A stretch of 64,000 bases of DNA from positions 124,001 to 188,000 of the forward strand of contig OZ244870.1 in the NCBI GenBank assembly GCA_965221205.1, written 5' to 3'. Under the pieces are notes generated by a model, which ran no database searches, was not told the DNA's origin, and saw only the letters and a program-made list of their open reading frames with translations. The translations under genes were made by a program, and so were the position numbers. Source of the DNA: CBDFMG01 sp965221205 [NCBI: bacterium] (GTDB lineage: Bacteria; SM23-31). Below, one piece after another: positions 27,933-36,771 of this stretch. Each line of letters starts with the position of its first letter. Position 1 is the first letter of the stretch.

Positions 27933-29239
27933 CTATTTATTTAACTTGGGGAATTCGACTTCTTTAAGAGCAAACTTTTTTGCCTGTTCTAAGCCACCAG
28001 CCGCCTTAAAATCCTTTGCCTGAACTATTGCAGGCTTCCCTTCAGCTTGCTCCTGAGATTTACTTTTTTTCTTGTCAGCCATGTTCAATTTCCATGCGGA
28101 CCGAACGTTGGCATAGCGCCTGAATTCAACCTTCTCCGTTTTACAGCTTTTGCCGCTGCCTATGGGAAGCCCAGGCCGCCAGTTTTTGAGAATAAACGTC
28201 GATACTGTGATCCGACAACCATTTGAATTTGCCCTGCCGTAGGTTGGCAAATTGCTTCACCCACCAGTGAAACCTATCGTAGAGTTTAACGGAGTAACGA
28301 AGGCGCGTATTGGAACCTTTGCCGACGAGGGTAGCTGCCATAGCCGGATTGCCGGTATTTTTGAGCGTCAGTTAGAAGCTGAGAAATTTTTTTGTACCGG
28401 GCACTGTTACAGATCCTCTTGGACAATCCACCGACCATGTCCAGCAGCACTCCGAAGAGCACCGCCAAATAACGGATTAGAAGAATTAATATGGGACTGG
28501 GCAGCCGAGGTACGATATCCACATGGTTAATGATCCTGTAAATCGGTGTCGTGATGTCGATATCGAAGTCCACGGTTCCCACAGATGGCGAACCGAAAGT
28601 ATAACAGGCCCCGGTGATGTCGTTGGCCAGAAACCGGGTCGCCGTTATGGCCAGGGCACCGCCAAGGGAGTGACCCGTGAAAAAAAGTTGGTAGTCCTTC
28701 AGCTTGGGATCTTTGAGAGTGGTTTCGATTTCGCCCTGGATCGATTTGAACTGGTTAAGATACCCGCTGTGCATTTCAATTTTTTTCGTACCTACCGTAG
28801 TCTCGACCAGATTGGCTTTGACGTTTGCTTTGATGTCCTTGAGACTGGTGGGCTCGGTACCGCGAAAAGCGAGGACCGCAAAATTCTCGCTCGTGTTGCG
28901 GCAGATAAAGGCCTGTGCGCTGGTTTCGGGATTGTTGAAGGTCTGCCACGAGTTCATAGCCCTTGGGCGCCAGGATGTCGTCAAGGAGTTTCTTTTGCCG
29001 GTCTCCTCACTATCAGGGATAAGAGAGGCCTTTAAGATCGCCTCGAGCCTTGCCAACTCGCTGTTGTCGGATGTCAGCTTTTTGATACGTTCGAGTATCT
29101 CCGTGATGTTTTGACCGCCTTCGAATCGGAAGTATGCGAGTCGGGACATTTCGGCCATCATATAGGCCGTTCGGTCACTGTAGGCCGCCCGTTTCCCGGG
29201 TGTTTTCAACAATTCGGCATGTGAGAAATAGTTTTGCAT
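27933..29239 (-). pseudogene. Class 3 lipase-like gene, GC-rich and twice frameshifted
   Basis: From ATG 29239 the first frame encodes an alpha/beta-hydrolase with FAVLAFRGTEPTSLKD, the nucleophile elbow FTGHSLGGALA, YTFGSPSVG and HVDIVPRLPS, all typical of Lipase_3. Near 28360 a +1 shift leads to LKNTGNPAMAATLVGKGS and LRYSVKLYDRFHWWVKQ with DHSIDVYSQKLAAWAS. A second +1 shift near 28145 leads to TEKVEFRRYANVRSAWKLN and a charged tail ending VEFPKLNK at 27933. Hand counts in two 60-base lines inside it (28561-28680) are 32 and 40 G+C, far above the neighbouring genes. This suggests a recently acquired gene that is decaying. Confidence 0.65.
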
Positions 29240-29337
29240 AGGTTTCTTCCTTTGCTTAGTCTAGTGGTTGCCATCTGACAGAAGAGTCCGACGTGGGATT
29301 CCCTTGTCCAGTGGCGCATGCGCACAGGAGGTCAGGA

Positions 29338-29468
29338 GGTATTGTCAAGTTAAACTGTTTAGCTCCGTCCCGTCCCCGCACTGCCACCGCTAACTCATTG
29401 ATTTCTCGTTTTGTCTCCGGTGGATTTCTACCACGAAACGGACAGATCCTCCTTAACTTGACAATACC
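29338..29468. mobile_element. 131-bp element bounded by 16-bp inverted repeats (IS remnant or MITE-like)
   Basis: The left arm GGTATTGTCAAGTTAA (29338-29353) and its exact inverted copy (29453-29468) flank 99 bases with no convincing protein. The right arm supplies the last codons and stop of thrC. The element sits at the edge of the GC-rich lipase segment, so it may be one end of the transfer event. No transposase and no clear target duplication were seen. A large transcription hairpin is the alternative, though the spacing is long for that. Confidence 0.5.
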
Positions 29469-30661
29469 ACATCACGCAAATGTATTCGATTATACATATA
29501 TTTTCCGATAGTATCGGTATATTTTAAACCGCTTCCGGTAAGAAACAGAACAACGGTATCAGAATGCTTTAGGTAACCCGATGCTGTGAGTTTTTGTGCC
29601 GCGGCAAATGCTGCTCCTCCTTCCGGGGCGGAAAAAATCCCTGTAAGGGTTCCAATTGTCCACGTCCCATTGAGGAGTTCTTCATCAGTAACTGTTACCG
29701 CTATACCACCGCTTTTCCTGATTATGTCAAGCATGAGGAAGCCGCCAACAGCTTTCGGAACACGGAGACCGGCAGCAACGGTTTCGGGATTGTTCCACTC
29801 TTCTGCATGGTCGCTTCCGTTCTGATATGCTTTTACTATCGGAGCACACCCCTCTGCCTGTACTGCAATCATACGAGGTCTATTCGATGATATCCATCCC
29901 ATGCGCTCAAGCTCATCAAACGCTTTCCACATCCCGATCAGCCCTGTTCCGCCTCCGGTGGGATAGATTATAACATCCGGCAGTCTCCAGTCCAGCTGTT
30001 CTGCAAGTTCAAACCCCATCGTTTTTTTCCCTTCGACACGGTAAGGTTCTTTCAAGGTCGACACATCGTACCAAGACTCGTCGATAATAGTTTTTAAATA
30101 CTCTCCCGCATCTGCAATACTTCCGTCCACCATCTCTAAACGGGCACCGAGTGCTGCCGCTTCCGCTTTAAAAGTTTCCGGTGTTGTGTGCGGCATTGTT
30201 ATGAGAACATCCATACCACCAAGTGCGCCATATGCTGCGGCAGCTCCACCGGCATTTCCGGCTGTTGGCAAACATATTTTCGATATACCGAGTTCTTTTG
30301 CCTTTGAAATTGCTACGCTTTGACCCCGTGCCTTGAACGATCCGGTCGGATTTAACGATTCATCCTTGAGAAGCAATCTGTCGATACCTGCTTCTTTTCC
30401 CAGCCGGGGTGCGTCAACGAGCGGTGTAAAACCTTCACCAAGTGTCAGAATATTTTTTGCATCGGTAACGGGAAGAAGTTCTCGATAACGCCACATCGTA
30501 CGCGGCCGGATTTTTATATCATTTTTTGTTATGTGCATTTTAATTGTATCAAGATCGTACCGTACAAAAAGGGGAGCGCCGCACGAACACAAAAAGAGTG
30601 GTTGCTCACTAGAATAGGTCTTGTTGCACCGGGTACATTCTATTTTTGTGAGATATTTCAT
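29453..30661 (-). CDS. thrC: Threonine synthase
   Basis: 402 aa from ATG 30661; the frame extends to a TTG at 30721 but the extra 20 residues look non-homologous. An N-terminal zinc ribbon (CTRCNKTYS, LCSCGAP) precedes the PLP fold-type II domain, with the PLP lysine in NPTGSFKARGQSVA and the phosphate-binding region LPTAGNAGGAAAAYG. It converts O-phosphohomoserine to threonine. The C-terminus (RDVVLSS) and the TAA are encoded by the right arm of the inverted-repeat element, so the original end was probably replaced. It follows gatB closely on the minus strand. Confidence 0.9.
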   Translation of the reverse strand: MKYLTKIECTRCNKTYSSEQPLFLCSCGAPLFVRYDLDTIKMHITKNDIKIRPRTMWRYRELLPVTDAKNILTLGEGFTPLVDAPRLGKEAGIDRLLLKDESLNPTGSFKARGQSVAISKAKELGISKICLPTAGNAGGAAAAYGALGGMDVLITMPHTTPETFKAEAAALGARLEMVDGSIADAGEYLKTIIDESWYDVSTLKEPYRVEGKKTMGFELAEQLDWRLPDVIIYPTGGGTGLIGMWKAFDELERMGWISSNRPRMIAVQAEGCAPIVKAYQNGSDHAEEWNNPETVAAGLRVPKAVGGFLMLDIIRKSGGIAVTVTDEELLNGTWTIGTLTGIFSAPEGGAAFAAAQKLTASGYLKHSDTVVLFLTGSGLKYTDTIGKYMYNRIHLRDVVLSS

Positions 30662-30733
30662 GGCGAGAGTGTAGGTAGTTGGAGCCGGAACCAGCTCATT
30701 CATCATCGGTATTTTCTGCAATATGATAATCAG

Positions 30734-32182
30734 TTAGGTTTTCAATGCGTCCAGTTTTCTCCTTAATAGTGAATTGACAACTCCCGGATTAGCCTTTCCC
30801 TGTGTTGCTTTCATTATTTGTCCGATAAAGAATCCAAAAAGCCTATCCTTACCATTGAGATATTCACTTGTTTCTTTTTCATGCTGTTGCAGTATATCTT
30901 CTATCATCTGTTCTATCGATGAAGAGTCCGAAATCTGCTCCAGCCCTTTTTTCTTGATAATCTCATTAGGATGATCACAGTTTTCCACCATTTCCGCAAA
31001 AACATCTTTGGCAATTTTACCACTGATTGTGCCGTTTTCAATCAGACGAAGCAGATGGGCAATGTCTTTCGGTGAAACTGAAAACTCCTGTATCGACAGC
31101 TTTTGTTCTTTGAGCACCATCAATACTTCATTGAGTATCCAATTGCTCAGTCTTTTGTAGTCCTTCGTATGCGTTGCTGCAATTTCAAAATAGTCTGCAA
31201 GCTCGTGTGTTGATGTTAAAACATCGGCATTCTGTTCCGGAAGCTGATAATCGGTTATAAGCCGTTCTTTTTTAGCACGTGGGAGTTCGGGTATACTCTC
31301 CTGAATCTGCTGCAACCATGCGTCATCGATTATAACGGGAATCAGATCCGGTTCAGGAAAATATCGGTAATCATCGGATCCTTCTTTTGTTCGCAAATGG
31401 ATTACCGTGTTTGCAGCAGCGTCCCATGCAAGCGTCTGCTGCTGTATCTGTTCTCCGTTTTTGAGCAGAGCTGTCTGGCGTTCAATTTCATATTCGAGCG
31501 CTTTTTCAACATAACGGAATGAATTAAGATTTTTCAGCTCTGTCTTAACACCTAATTTCGATGTTGTTTCCGGCCTGACTGATATATTTGCGTCACAACG
31601 CAGACTTCCTTCCTCCATGTTGCAATCACTAACACCGAGATAGAGGAGAGTCTGCTTCAAACGTGTCAAATATTCAAACGCTTCCGCAGGTGAGTCCATA
31701 TCAGGTTCGGAAACAATTTCAATTAAGGGGATACCACATCGATTAATGTCGATTCTGCTCTCATGGACAGCCTCATTACCTTCCGGATGCATCGATTTTC
31801 CCGCATCTTCTTCAAGATGTATTCTTGTAATCCCTATCGCCTTCCAGAAACCGTTCACCGGGATATCGAGACTTCCATCTGTCGAGAGTGGTTCCTCGAA
31901 CTGTGATATCTGATACCCCTTCGGGAGATCGGGATAAAAATAATTTTTTCGTGCAAAAATCGACTCTTTGTAGACCGTAAAGTTTAATGCGAGCGCCGTT
32001 TTCACTGCAAGCTCGACTACTTTTTTATTGATGACCGGCAAAACACCCGGTAATCCGAGACATACTGGACATACATCGATGTTTTGTTCGTTTCCGTATG
32101 CATTTGCACAAGTGCAGAATATTTTCGAGTTCGTACGCAGTTGACAGTGAACTTCGAGTCCGATAGTTGGAATATACTTCAT
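30734..32182 (-). CDS. gatB: Asp-tRNA(Asn)/Glu-tRNA(Gln) amidotransferase subunit B
   Basis: 482 aa. GatB signatures are IPTIGLEVHCQLRTNSKIFC, VCPVCLGLPGVLPVIN, YYPDLPKGYQISQ-like YFYPDLPKGYQISQ, RIDINRCGIPLIEIVSEPD and the C-terminal YqeY-like tail (about 335-482, ending GKANPGVVNSLLRRKLD). It phosphorylates and then amidates mischarged Glu-tRNA(Gln) or Asp-tRNA(Asn), using ammonia from GatA. ATG at 32182; gatA lies 40 bases upstream. GatC is not seen next to them in this window. Confidence 0.96.
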   Translation of the reverse strand: MKYIPTIGLEVHCQLRTNSKIFCTCANAYGNEQNIDVCPVCLGLPGVLPVINKKVVELAVKTALALNFTVYKESIFARKNYFYPDLPKGYQISQFEEPLSTDGSLDIPVNGFWKAIGITRIHLEEDAGKSMHPEGNEAVHESRIDINRCGIPLIEIVSEPDMDSPAEAFEYLTRLKQTLLYLGVSDCNMEEGSLRCDANISVRPETTSKLGVKTELKNLNSFRYVEKALEYEIERQTALLKNGEQIQQQTLAWDAAANTVIHLRTKEGSDDYRYFPEPDLIPVIIDDAWLQQIQESIPELPRAKKERLITDYQLPEQNADVLTSTHELADYFEIAATHTKDYKRLSNWILNEVLMVLKEQKLSIQEFSVSPKDIAHLLRLIENGTISGKIAKDVFAEMVENCDHPNEIIKKKGLEQISDSSSIEQMIEDILQQHEKETSEYLNGKDRLFGFFIGQIMKATQGKANPGVVNSLLRRKLDALKT

Positions 32183-32222
32183 GATTTGAAATCAACTATT
32201 AATGGATTCGTCTCTTTCGTTA

Positions 32223-33635
32223 TTATTGTGTTTCGAGATATTTCCCGAGTTTGAGCAGCGTTACTTCATCAAAGTGTTTCCCGATCATCTGCAGACCAAT
32301 CGGAAGGCCGAATGAGGTTTTCCCACAAGGCACAACCAGACCGGGAAGACCGGCAAGATTGACGGAAATAGTATAAATGTCTCCCAGATACATTTCAAGC
32401 GGGTTATCGATTTTCTCTCCGATTTTATATGCAGGAGTCGTGGTTGTTGGCGTGATCAGCACATCGTAACGGTTGAAAGCATTCTTGAAATCCTGATAGA
32501 CGAGCCTTCTCACTTTTTGCGCTTTTCGGTAATAGGCATCATAGTAGCCCGCACTTAAAACGTAGGTTCCGAGAATAATCCGGCGTTTTACTTCGTCTCC
32601 GAATCCGTCACTTCTGCTTGCAACATACATCTCATGCAAGTTTGAGGCGTCTCTATTCCTATATCCATACCGGGCGCCGTCATACCGGGCGAGATTCGAT
32701 GAAGCTTCTGCATTTGCTATGATGTAATAGGCCGCAACAGAATAGGGTGTATGCGGAAGAGCGACCTCACCGATAGTAAATCCATCTGATTTCAATTTTT
32801 TTATGGCGTCCATTACAGCAGTTTTGATTTCAGGATCGAGTCCTTCACCGAAATAATCTGAAGGAATTCCGATTCTGATATTTTTAATGTTACCAAGCTT
32901 TTCGAGTTCACTTGGATAGTCGGGTACGGGAGTTTCAACCGATGTCGAGTCTCGGTGGTCGTGCCCTGCAACAACTTTTAATAACTCTGCAACATCTTCA
33001 ACCGATTTTCCGAACGGACCAATCTGGTCCAGCGAGGAAGCAAATGCAACAAGGCCATAGCGTGAGATTCTACCGTATGTCGGTTTTAAACCGACCACAC
33101 CGCAAAATGCGGCTGGCTGCCTGATTGAGCCGCCGGTATCGGTCCCGAGTGAAACCGAAACTAGGTCTGCGGCAACGGCTGCCGCTGATCCACCGCTCGA
33201 GCCTCCGGGAACCCTCTCCGGATCTATAGGATTACGTACAGGCCCAAAATAAGAGTTTTCATTTGATGACCCCATGGCAAATTCATCCATATTCAGCTTC
33301 CCAATAATGATGGCTCCTGCTGCCTCAAGCCTTTCAATTGCAGTTGCACTGTATGGAGAGACAAAGTTTTCTAAAATACGCGATCCGCAGGTGACTTTTT
33401 TCTCTTTCATACAGAGAATATCTTTAATTCCGATGACACAACCGGCAAGAGGGGGTTCCTCCCCCGATTTTATTCTGTCATCGACAGCTTGCGCCTGCTT
33501 CAAACTATCATCGTTGAAAACATCCAAGAAAATGTTATACTGATCGTTTTTCTCTATTCGGTCTAAAGCCTCTCGGGCTAACTGTTTGCAGGTTGTTTCA
33601 TCATTAATAACAGAACGACGTAGTTGTTTCAGCAT
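32223..33635 (-). CDS. gatA: Asp-tRNA(Asn)/Glu-tRNA(Gln) amidotransferase subunit A
   Basis: 470 aa amidase-signature enzyme. The Ser-cisSer-Lys triad is visible as Lys71 (VIGIKDIL), Ser146 and Ser170 (GGSSGGSAAAVA and GTDTGGSIRQPA), at the spacing known for GatA. It hydrolyses glutamine and channels ammonia to GatB. ATG at 33635. Transcribed before gatB; the gene upstream is tatA, 136 bases away. Confidence 0.97.
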   Translation of the reverse strand: MLKQLRRSVINDETTCKQLAREALDRIEKNDQYNIFLDVFNDDSLKQAQAVDDRIKSGEEPPLAGCVIGIKDILCMKEKKVTCGSRILENFVSPYSATAIERLEAAGAIIIGKLNMDEFAMGSSNENSYFGPVRNPIDPERVPGGSSGGSAAAVAADLVSVSLGTDTGGSIRQPAAFCGVVGLKPTYGRISRYGLVAFASSLDQIGPFGKSVEDVAELLKVVAGHDHRDSTSVETPVPDYPSELEKLGNIKNIRIGIPSDYFGEGLDPEIKTAVMDAIKKLKSDGFTIGEVALPHTPYSVAAYYIIANAEASSNLARYDGARYGYRNRDASNLHEMYVASRSDGFGDEVKRRIILGTYVLSAGYYDAYYRKAQKVRRLVYQDFKNAFNRYDVLITPTTTTPAYKIGEKIDNPLEMYLGDIYTISVNLAGLPGLVVPCGKTSFGLPIGLQMIGKHFDEVTLLKLGKYLETQ

Positions 33636-33771
33636 GTTTTTCTACTTATATACAAGATTGAAAAACTGTGAGGTTCAATTCCTGAATCTAATATGTACAG
33701 AACTTCTGGAATTGTTCGTGAGTTTCAATACTACCGGACATAATGAAGAGTATTCGTAAACGGAAGAATAC

Positions 33772-33972
33772 TTATTGCTGGTTTTGCGAAGAAGAGTTAT
33801 CCTCTATTTCACCGCTTACATCAACATCTTTCTCAAGCTCATTCGTTGCTTTCTTGAATTCCCGGATTCCCTTACCCAGACCTCTTGCTAATTCAGGGAG
33901 TTTTTTACCCCCGAAAATTAGTAAAAGGGCCAGAAAGATAACTATTATTTCTGTATGGCCTAAACCAAACAT
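33772..33972 (-). CDS. tatA: Twin-arginine translocase subunit TatA
   Basis: 66 aa from ATG 33972, fixed by an AAAGGAG Shine-Dalgarno eight bases upstream; the frame continues upstream to 34074 but that part does not look like TatA. The short N-terminal helix with [20 protein letters not shown], the hinge [20 protein letters not shown] and an acidic tail are diagnostic. TatA oligomers form the pore for folded Tat substrates. TatC is not in the window. No other Tat gene is adjacent. Confidence 0.93.
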   Translation of the reverse strand: MFGLGHTEIIVIFLALLLIFGGKKLPELARGLGKGIREFKKATNELEKDVDVSGEIEDNSSSQNQQ

Positions 33973-34061
33973 TTTAAGCTCCTTTATATGAAGCGCTGTG
34001 CTAATAAAAAGTAATACGTCGTTAATTATTTCAGTTACTGCATCAATATATTCAGAAACTG

Positions 34062-34322
34062 CTATCGGTACCATCGAAGAATATATACTGCTATGGCAAT
34101 TCCGATGATCCCGGCAATATTCAATGTAAAGGTGAAGCCGAATGTTAAAGAAAATATTTTTAAATTTATAAGCGTCGGAGCAATCTCGAGTGATGTCGAT
34201 TTGAGAAAGAACTCCTTGACGATGCCTTCTGGCAGCAAATTTGCCAACTCACCTATTAATGAGCCGACAATCGCTCCTAAGAATATATATAAAATTAATA
34301 TATGATAACGGACATTACGCAT
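34062..34322 (-). CDS. DUF4321 membrane protein
   Basis: 86 aa with two transmembrane helices (about 6-26 and 58-82) and the pattern [18 protein letters not shown] and [18 protein letters not shown], typical of DUF4321. The family has no known function. It lies between pssA and tatA on the same strand. ATG at 34322. Length is normal for the family. Confidence 0.8.
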   Translation of the reverse strand: MRNVRYHILILYIFLGAIVGSLIGELANLLPEGIVKEFFLKSTSLEIAPTLINLKIFSLTFGFTFTLNIAGIIGIAIAVYILRWYR

Positions 34323-34378
34323 GTATTAATCATTTCTCAACATACATATTTCGTGAATTCCTGCAAGAAGGTACATTT

Positions 34379-35122
34379 TTACAATTCTTGTTCGTTATCG
34401 ATTGGGACTTCTATCTTTTCACTTGTTTCTTTAAATTTCTGTATTACACCTTCGACGACTTCAATGATAATGTAGAGCATAGTCCATGGAAAGAACCAGA
34501 CACTCGGATTGATAATAATACTGACAAAGCCTGCTATATAAAGGGCCGGTTTGATATTTTTCTTCATATTTTTTCGTGGTATGAGTGATGGGATCGGATC
34601 AAATTTTATTGACGATACCATGAGCAGTGATAATACCGGAATAAGCATCAACAGAACATGGACTATCTTAAACGTATCCCAAAAATAATGCGCAAAAAGG
34701 ATAAATGACGAAATAGCAAGCGCCGCAACTGGTATAGGAAGTCCTTTATAACTGTTCTTTTTTAGGCTTTTGGTATCAACATTGAACCGTGCAAGACGGA
34801 ATATACCAGCCATGATATAAATAAAGCAGAAAAACGCACCCCACATACCCGACATGCTGAAGTTCGATTGATACACAAGATATGCAGGCGCAACACCGAA
34901 TGAAATAACATCGGCAAGGGAGTCTAGTTCTTTTCCAAAGCTTGAGTAAACTTTTGATAGGCGTGCGAGTTTTCCGTCTACAAGATCGCAGAAGGTCGCA
35001 AACACAAGACACCAGGCAGCTGTTGAGAAACGACCGTCCGTAGCGTAAATAAGTGCCAGAAATCCTAAAAAGACATTGGTTAATGTAAAGAAATTTGGCA
35101 ATGCCGAACGTTTATCCTTCAT
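34379..35122 (-). CDS. pssA: CDP-diacylglycerol-serine O-phosphatidyltransferase
   Basis: 247 aa from ATG 35122 (the frame opens at 35152 inside psd). The CDP-alcohol phosphatidyltransferase motif D-G-x2-A-R-x8-G-x3-D-x3-D is present in DLVDGKLARLSKVYSSFGKE, followed by LDSLADVISFGVAP. About seven helices. It makes phosphatidylserine from CDP-diacylglycerol and serine. It overlaps the psd stop by 11 bases, so the two steps of phosphatidylethanolamine synthesis are translated together. Confidence 0.94.
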   Translation of the reverse strand: MKDKRSALPNFFTLTNVFLGFLALIYATDGRFSTAAWCLVFATFCDLVDGKLARLSKVYSSFGKELDSLADVISFGVAPAYLVYQSNFSMSGMWGAFFCFIYIMAGIFRLARFNVDTKSLKKNSYKGLPIPVAALAISSFILFAHYFWDTFKIVHVLLMLIPVLSLLMVSSIKFDPIPSLIPRKNMKKNIKPALYIAGFVSIIINPSVWFFPWTMLYIIIEVVEGVIQKFKETSEKIEVPIDNEQEL

Positions 35123-35762
35123 CAGTATATCTTCCCAGTACGGATATTCCACCCCGTACTTTTTGTTTCAATTTGATACAAACTTCTGTATTGAGCGGAA
35201 CAAGGACATCAACACGTGATCCAAACTTGATGAGACCACACCGTTCACCTTGATTGACTGACTTTCCTAATTCGGCAGTATAAACGATTCTTCGTGCAAT
35301 CAGTCCGGCAATCTGCTTGAACAATACTTTCCGCGTTCCGTTTTCGATTCCGATAACGGTCTGTTCGTTTTTCGTAGAAGCTTCTTCTTTAAGGGCCGCT
35401 TTAAACTGCCCAGGCAAATATTTGAAAAAGGCTATTCTACCGCTGCAGGGATACCGGTTGATGTGCACATCAAACACGGTTAAAAAGACCGAAATTCTTC
35501 TGATTTTTGCCTGGAAGAAATCCGATTCTTCTTCCTCTTCTATTGCAACAACAAACCCGTCTCCGGGGGAGAGGATTGTGTTTTTTTCGGTTACAATTGT
35601 CCGTTCAGGATCTCGAAAAAAAAATGCAAAGAACAAAAGCGCCAACGCACACAGTGCCGCACACAACAATAGGATGTTATTATTGAGCAAGACACCGGCA
35701 ATGCTGATAATAATTCCTATTATACCGCTCCAAGCCACATACTTTATTCCGTCCCGTGCCAT
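35112..35762 (-). CDS. psd: Phosphatidylserine decarboxylase (short form)
   Basis: 216 aa with an N-terminal double helix (about 10-48) and the short-type decarboxylase domain: ILSPGDGFVVAIEEEEESDF, FLTVFDVHINRYPCSGRI and the self-cleavage site LIKFGSRVDVLVP. Cleavage between Gly and Ser forms the pyruvoyl group. It decarboxylates phosphatidylserine to phosphatidylethanolamine in the inner membrane, taking the product of pssA, encoded just downstream. ATG at 35762. Confidence 0.94.
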   Translation of the reverse strand: MARDGIKYVAWSGIIGIIISIAGVLLNNNILLLCAALCALALLFFAFFFRDPERTIVTEKNTILSPGDGFVVAIEEEEESDFFQAKIRRISVFLTVFDVHINRYPCSGRIAFFKYLPGQFKAALKEEASTKNEQTVIGIENGTRKVLFKQIAGLIARRIVYTAELGKSVNQGERCGLIKFGSRVDVLVPLNTEVCIKLKQKVRGGISVLGRYTDEG

Positions 35763-35944
35763 CAGTATCGTCAGCTATCCTGCATATATATTTTATGAAT
35801 TAAGACGTGAAAACAGTCTCACCAAATTTAATAAGATATTCGTTATCGAAATGAAACGCAAGAGAAATCTTGTACTATCCTCGGAAGATCAGCCTGCGTT
35901 TTAATGTTAAAATGCCTCATCTATACTCGCAATCAATCGATTAG

Positions 35945-36652
35945 TTACGCCTTCAGAATCCGCTCAGCAAGTATAGTGTAAACTTTATCGGCACCTCCGG
36001 CGCTCTTGCTTAAGCGACTTATATCCACTTTTTTATTTGTTTCAGCATCCCATAGTGTGCAGGTGTCTAACGACAACTCATCTGCAAGAATTGTTCCGTC
36101 TTCGTGCCTTCCAAATTCGAGTGAGAAATTCGCTAAAGTGAATGTCCGCCGCTGAAAGTAGGAACGGAGAACCGCATTGACTTTAATTGCATGTTTTGAA
36201 AGTACATCTATCTCTTCGCTGGTTGCAATTTCCAGCGCATAAGCGTGGTATTCGTTTATCAGAGGATCTTTGAGTTTTTCATCTCTAAGATAGAACTCTA
36301 TAACAGGTGTTTTCAATTTTGTCCCTTCGGCAAATCCAAACTGTTTACCAAAATCACCCGTAGCGATATTGTGGACAACAACATTTATTCCGATTATCTC
36401 AACTTTTTTCACACGCAACTCAGTGTCACCCGTTTTTTCGATAAAATGGTTTGGAACATTGTAGCCGTCCAAGTATTGAAACAGGTTTGCCGATATTTCA
36501 GCATTTATTGAGCCTTTTCCTTTGATTGTGCTCTTTTTTCTCCCCTCAGATGAGGCCACATCATCTTTAAATTTCAAACTGATTTCATCTTCTTTATCGG
36601 TTTGAAGCGCAATTTTTGTTCTGCCTTCGAACAGTTTTGACTTTTTACCCAA
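35945..36652 (-). CDS. purC: Phosphoribosylaminoimidazole-succinocarboxamide synthase
   Basis: 235 aa. Signatures are KSKLFEGRTKIALQT at the start, LKFKDDVASSEGRKK, KGKGSINAEISANLFQYLDG and LANFSLEFGRHEDGTILAD, then DELSLDTCTLWD. The start is a TTG at 36652 supported by GGGAGG five bases upstream; an out-of-frame ATG lies between. It joins CAIR and aspartate in de novo purine synthesis. The next gene upstream on this strand is purB, so two purine steps are clustered. Confidence 0.95.
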   Translation of the reverse strand: MGKKSKLFEGRTKIALQTDKEDEISLKFKDDVASSEGRKKSTIKGKGSINAEISANLFQYLDGYNVPNHFIEKTGDTELRVKKVEIIGINVVVHNIATGDFGKQFGFAEGTKLKTPVIEFYLRDEKLKDPLINEYHAYALEIATSEEIDVLSKHAIKVNAVLRSYFQRRTFTLANFSLEFGRHEDGTILADELSLDTCTLWDAETNKKVDISRLSKSAGGADKVYTILAERILKA

Positions 36653-36771
36653 AACATCCTCCCATTTTGAATGGTTCGAATGGTATGATTCGCTCTTCAG
36701 TTCACCATTCCATGATCATGATAATTGGCTATATTTCTCAGCCATAATCGTAATAATGTATTGTATTGTAT

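Noticed and set aside
27941-27948. A third copy of the inverted-repeat arm (TTAACTTG) at the lipase end
   Set aside because: Only eight of sixteen bases match continuously, and they lie in the lipase tail codons; chance is likely.
28523-29114. Long plus-strand ORFs opposite the lipase
   Set aside because: They are frames on the opposite strand of a GC-rich gene, with no family resemblance; the minus strand has clear lipase motifs.
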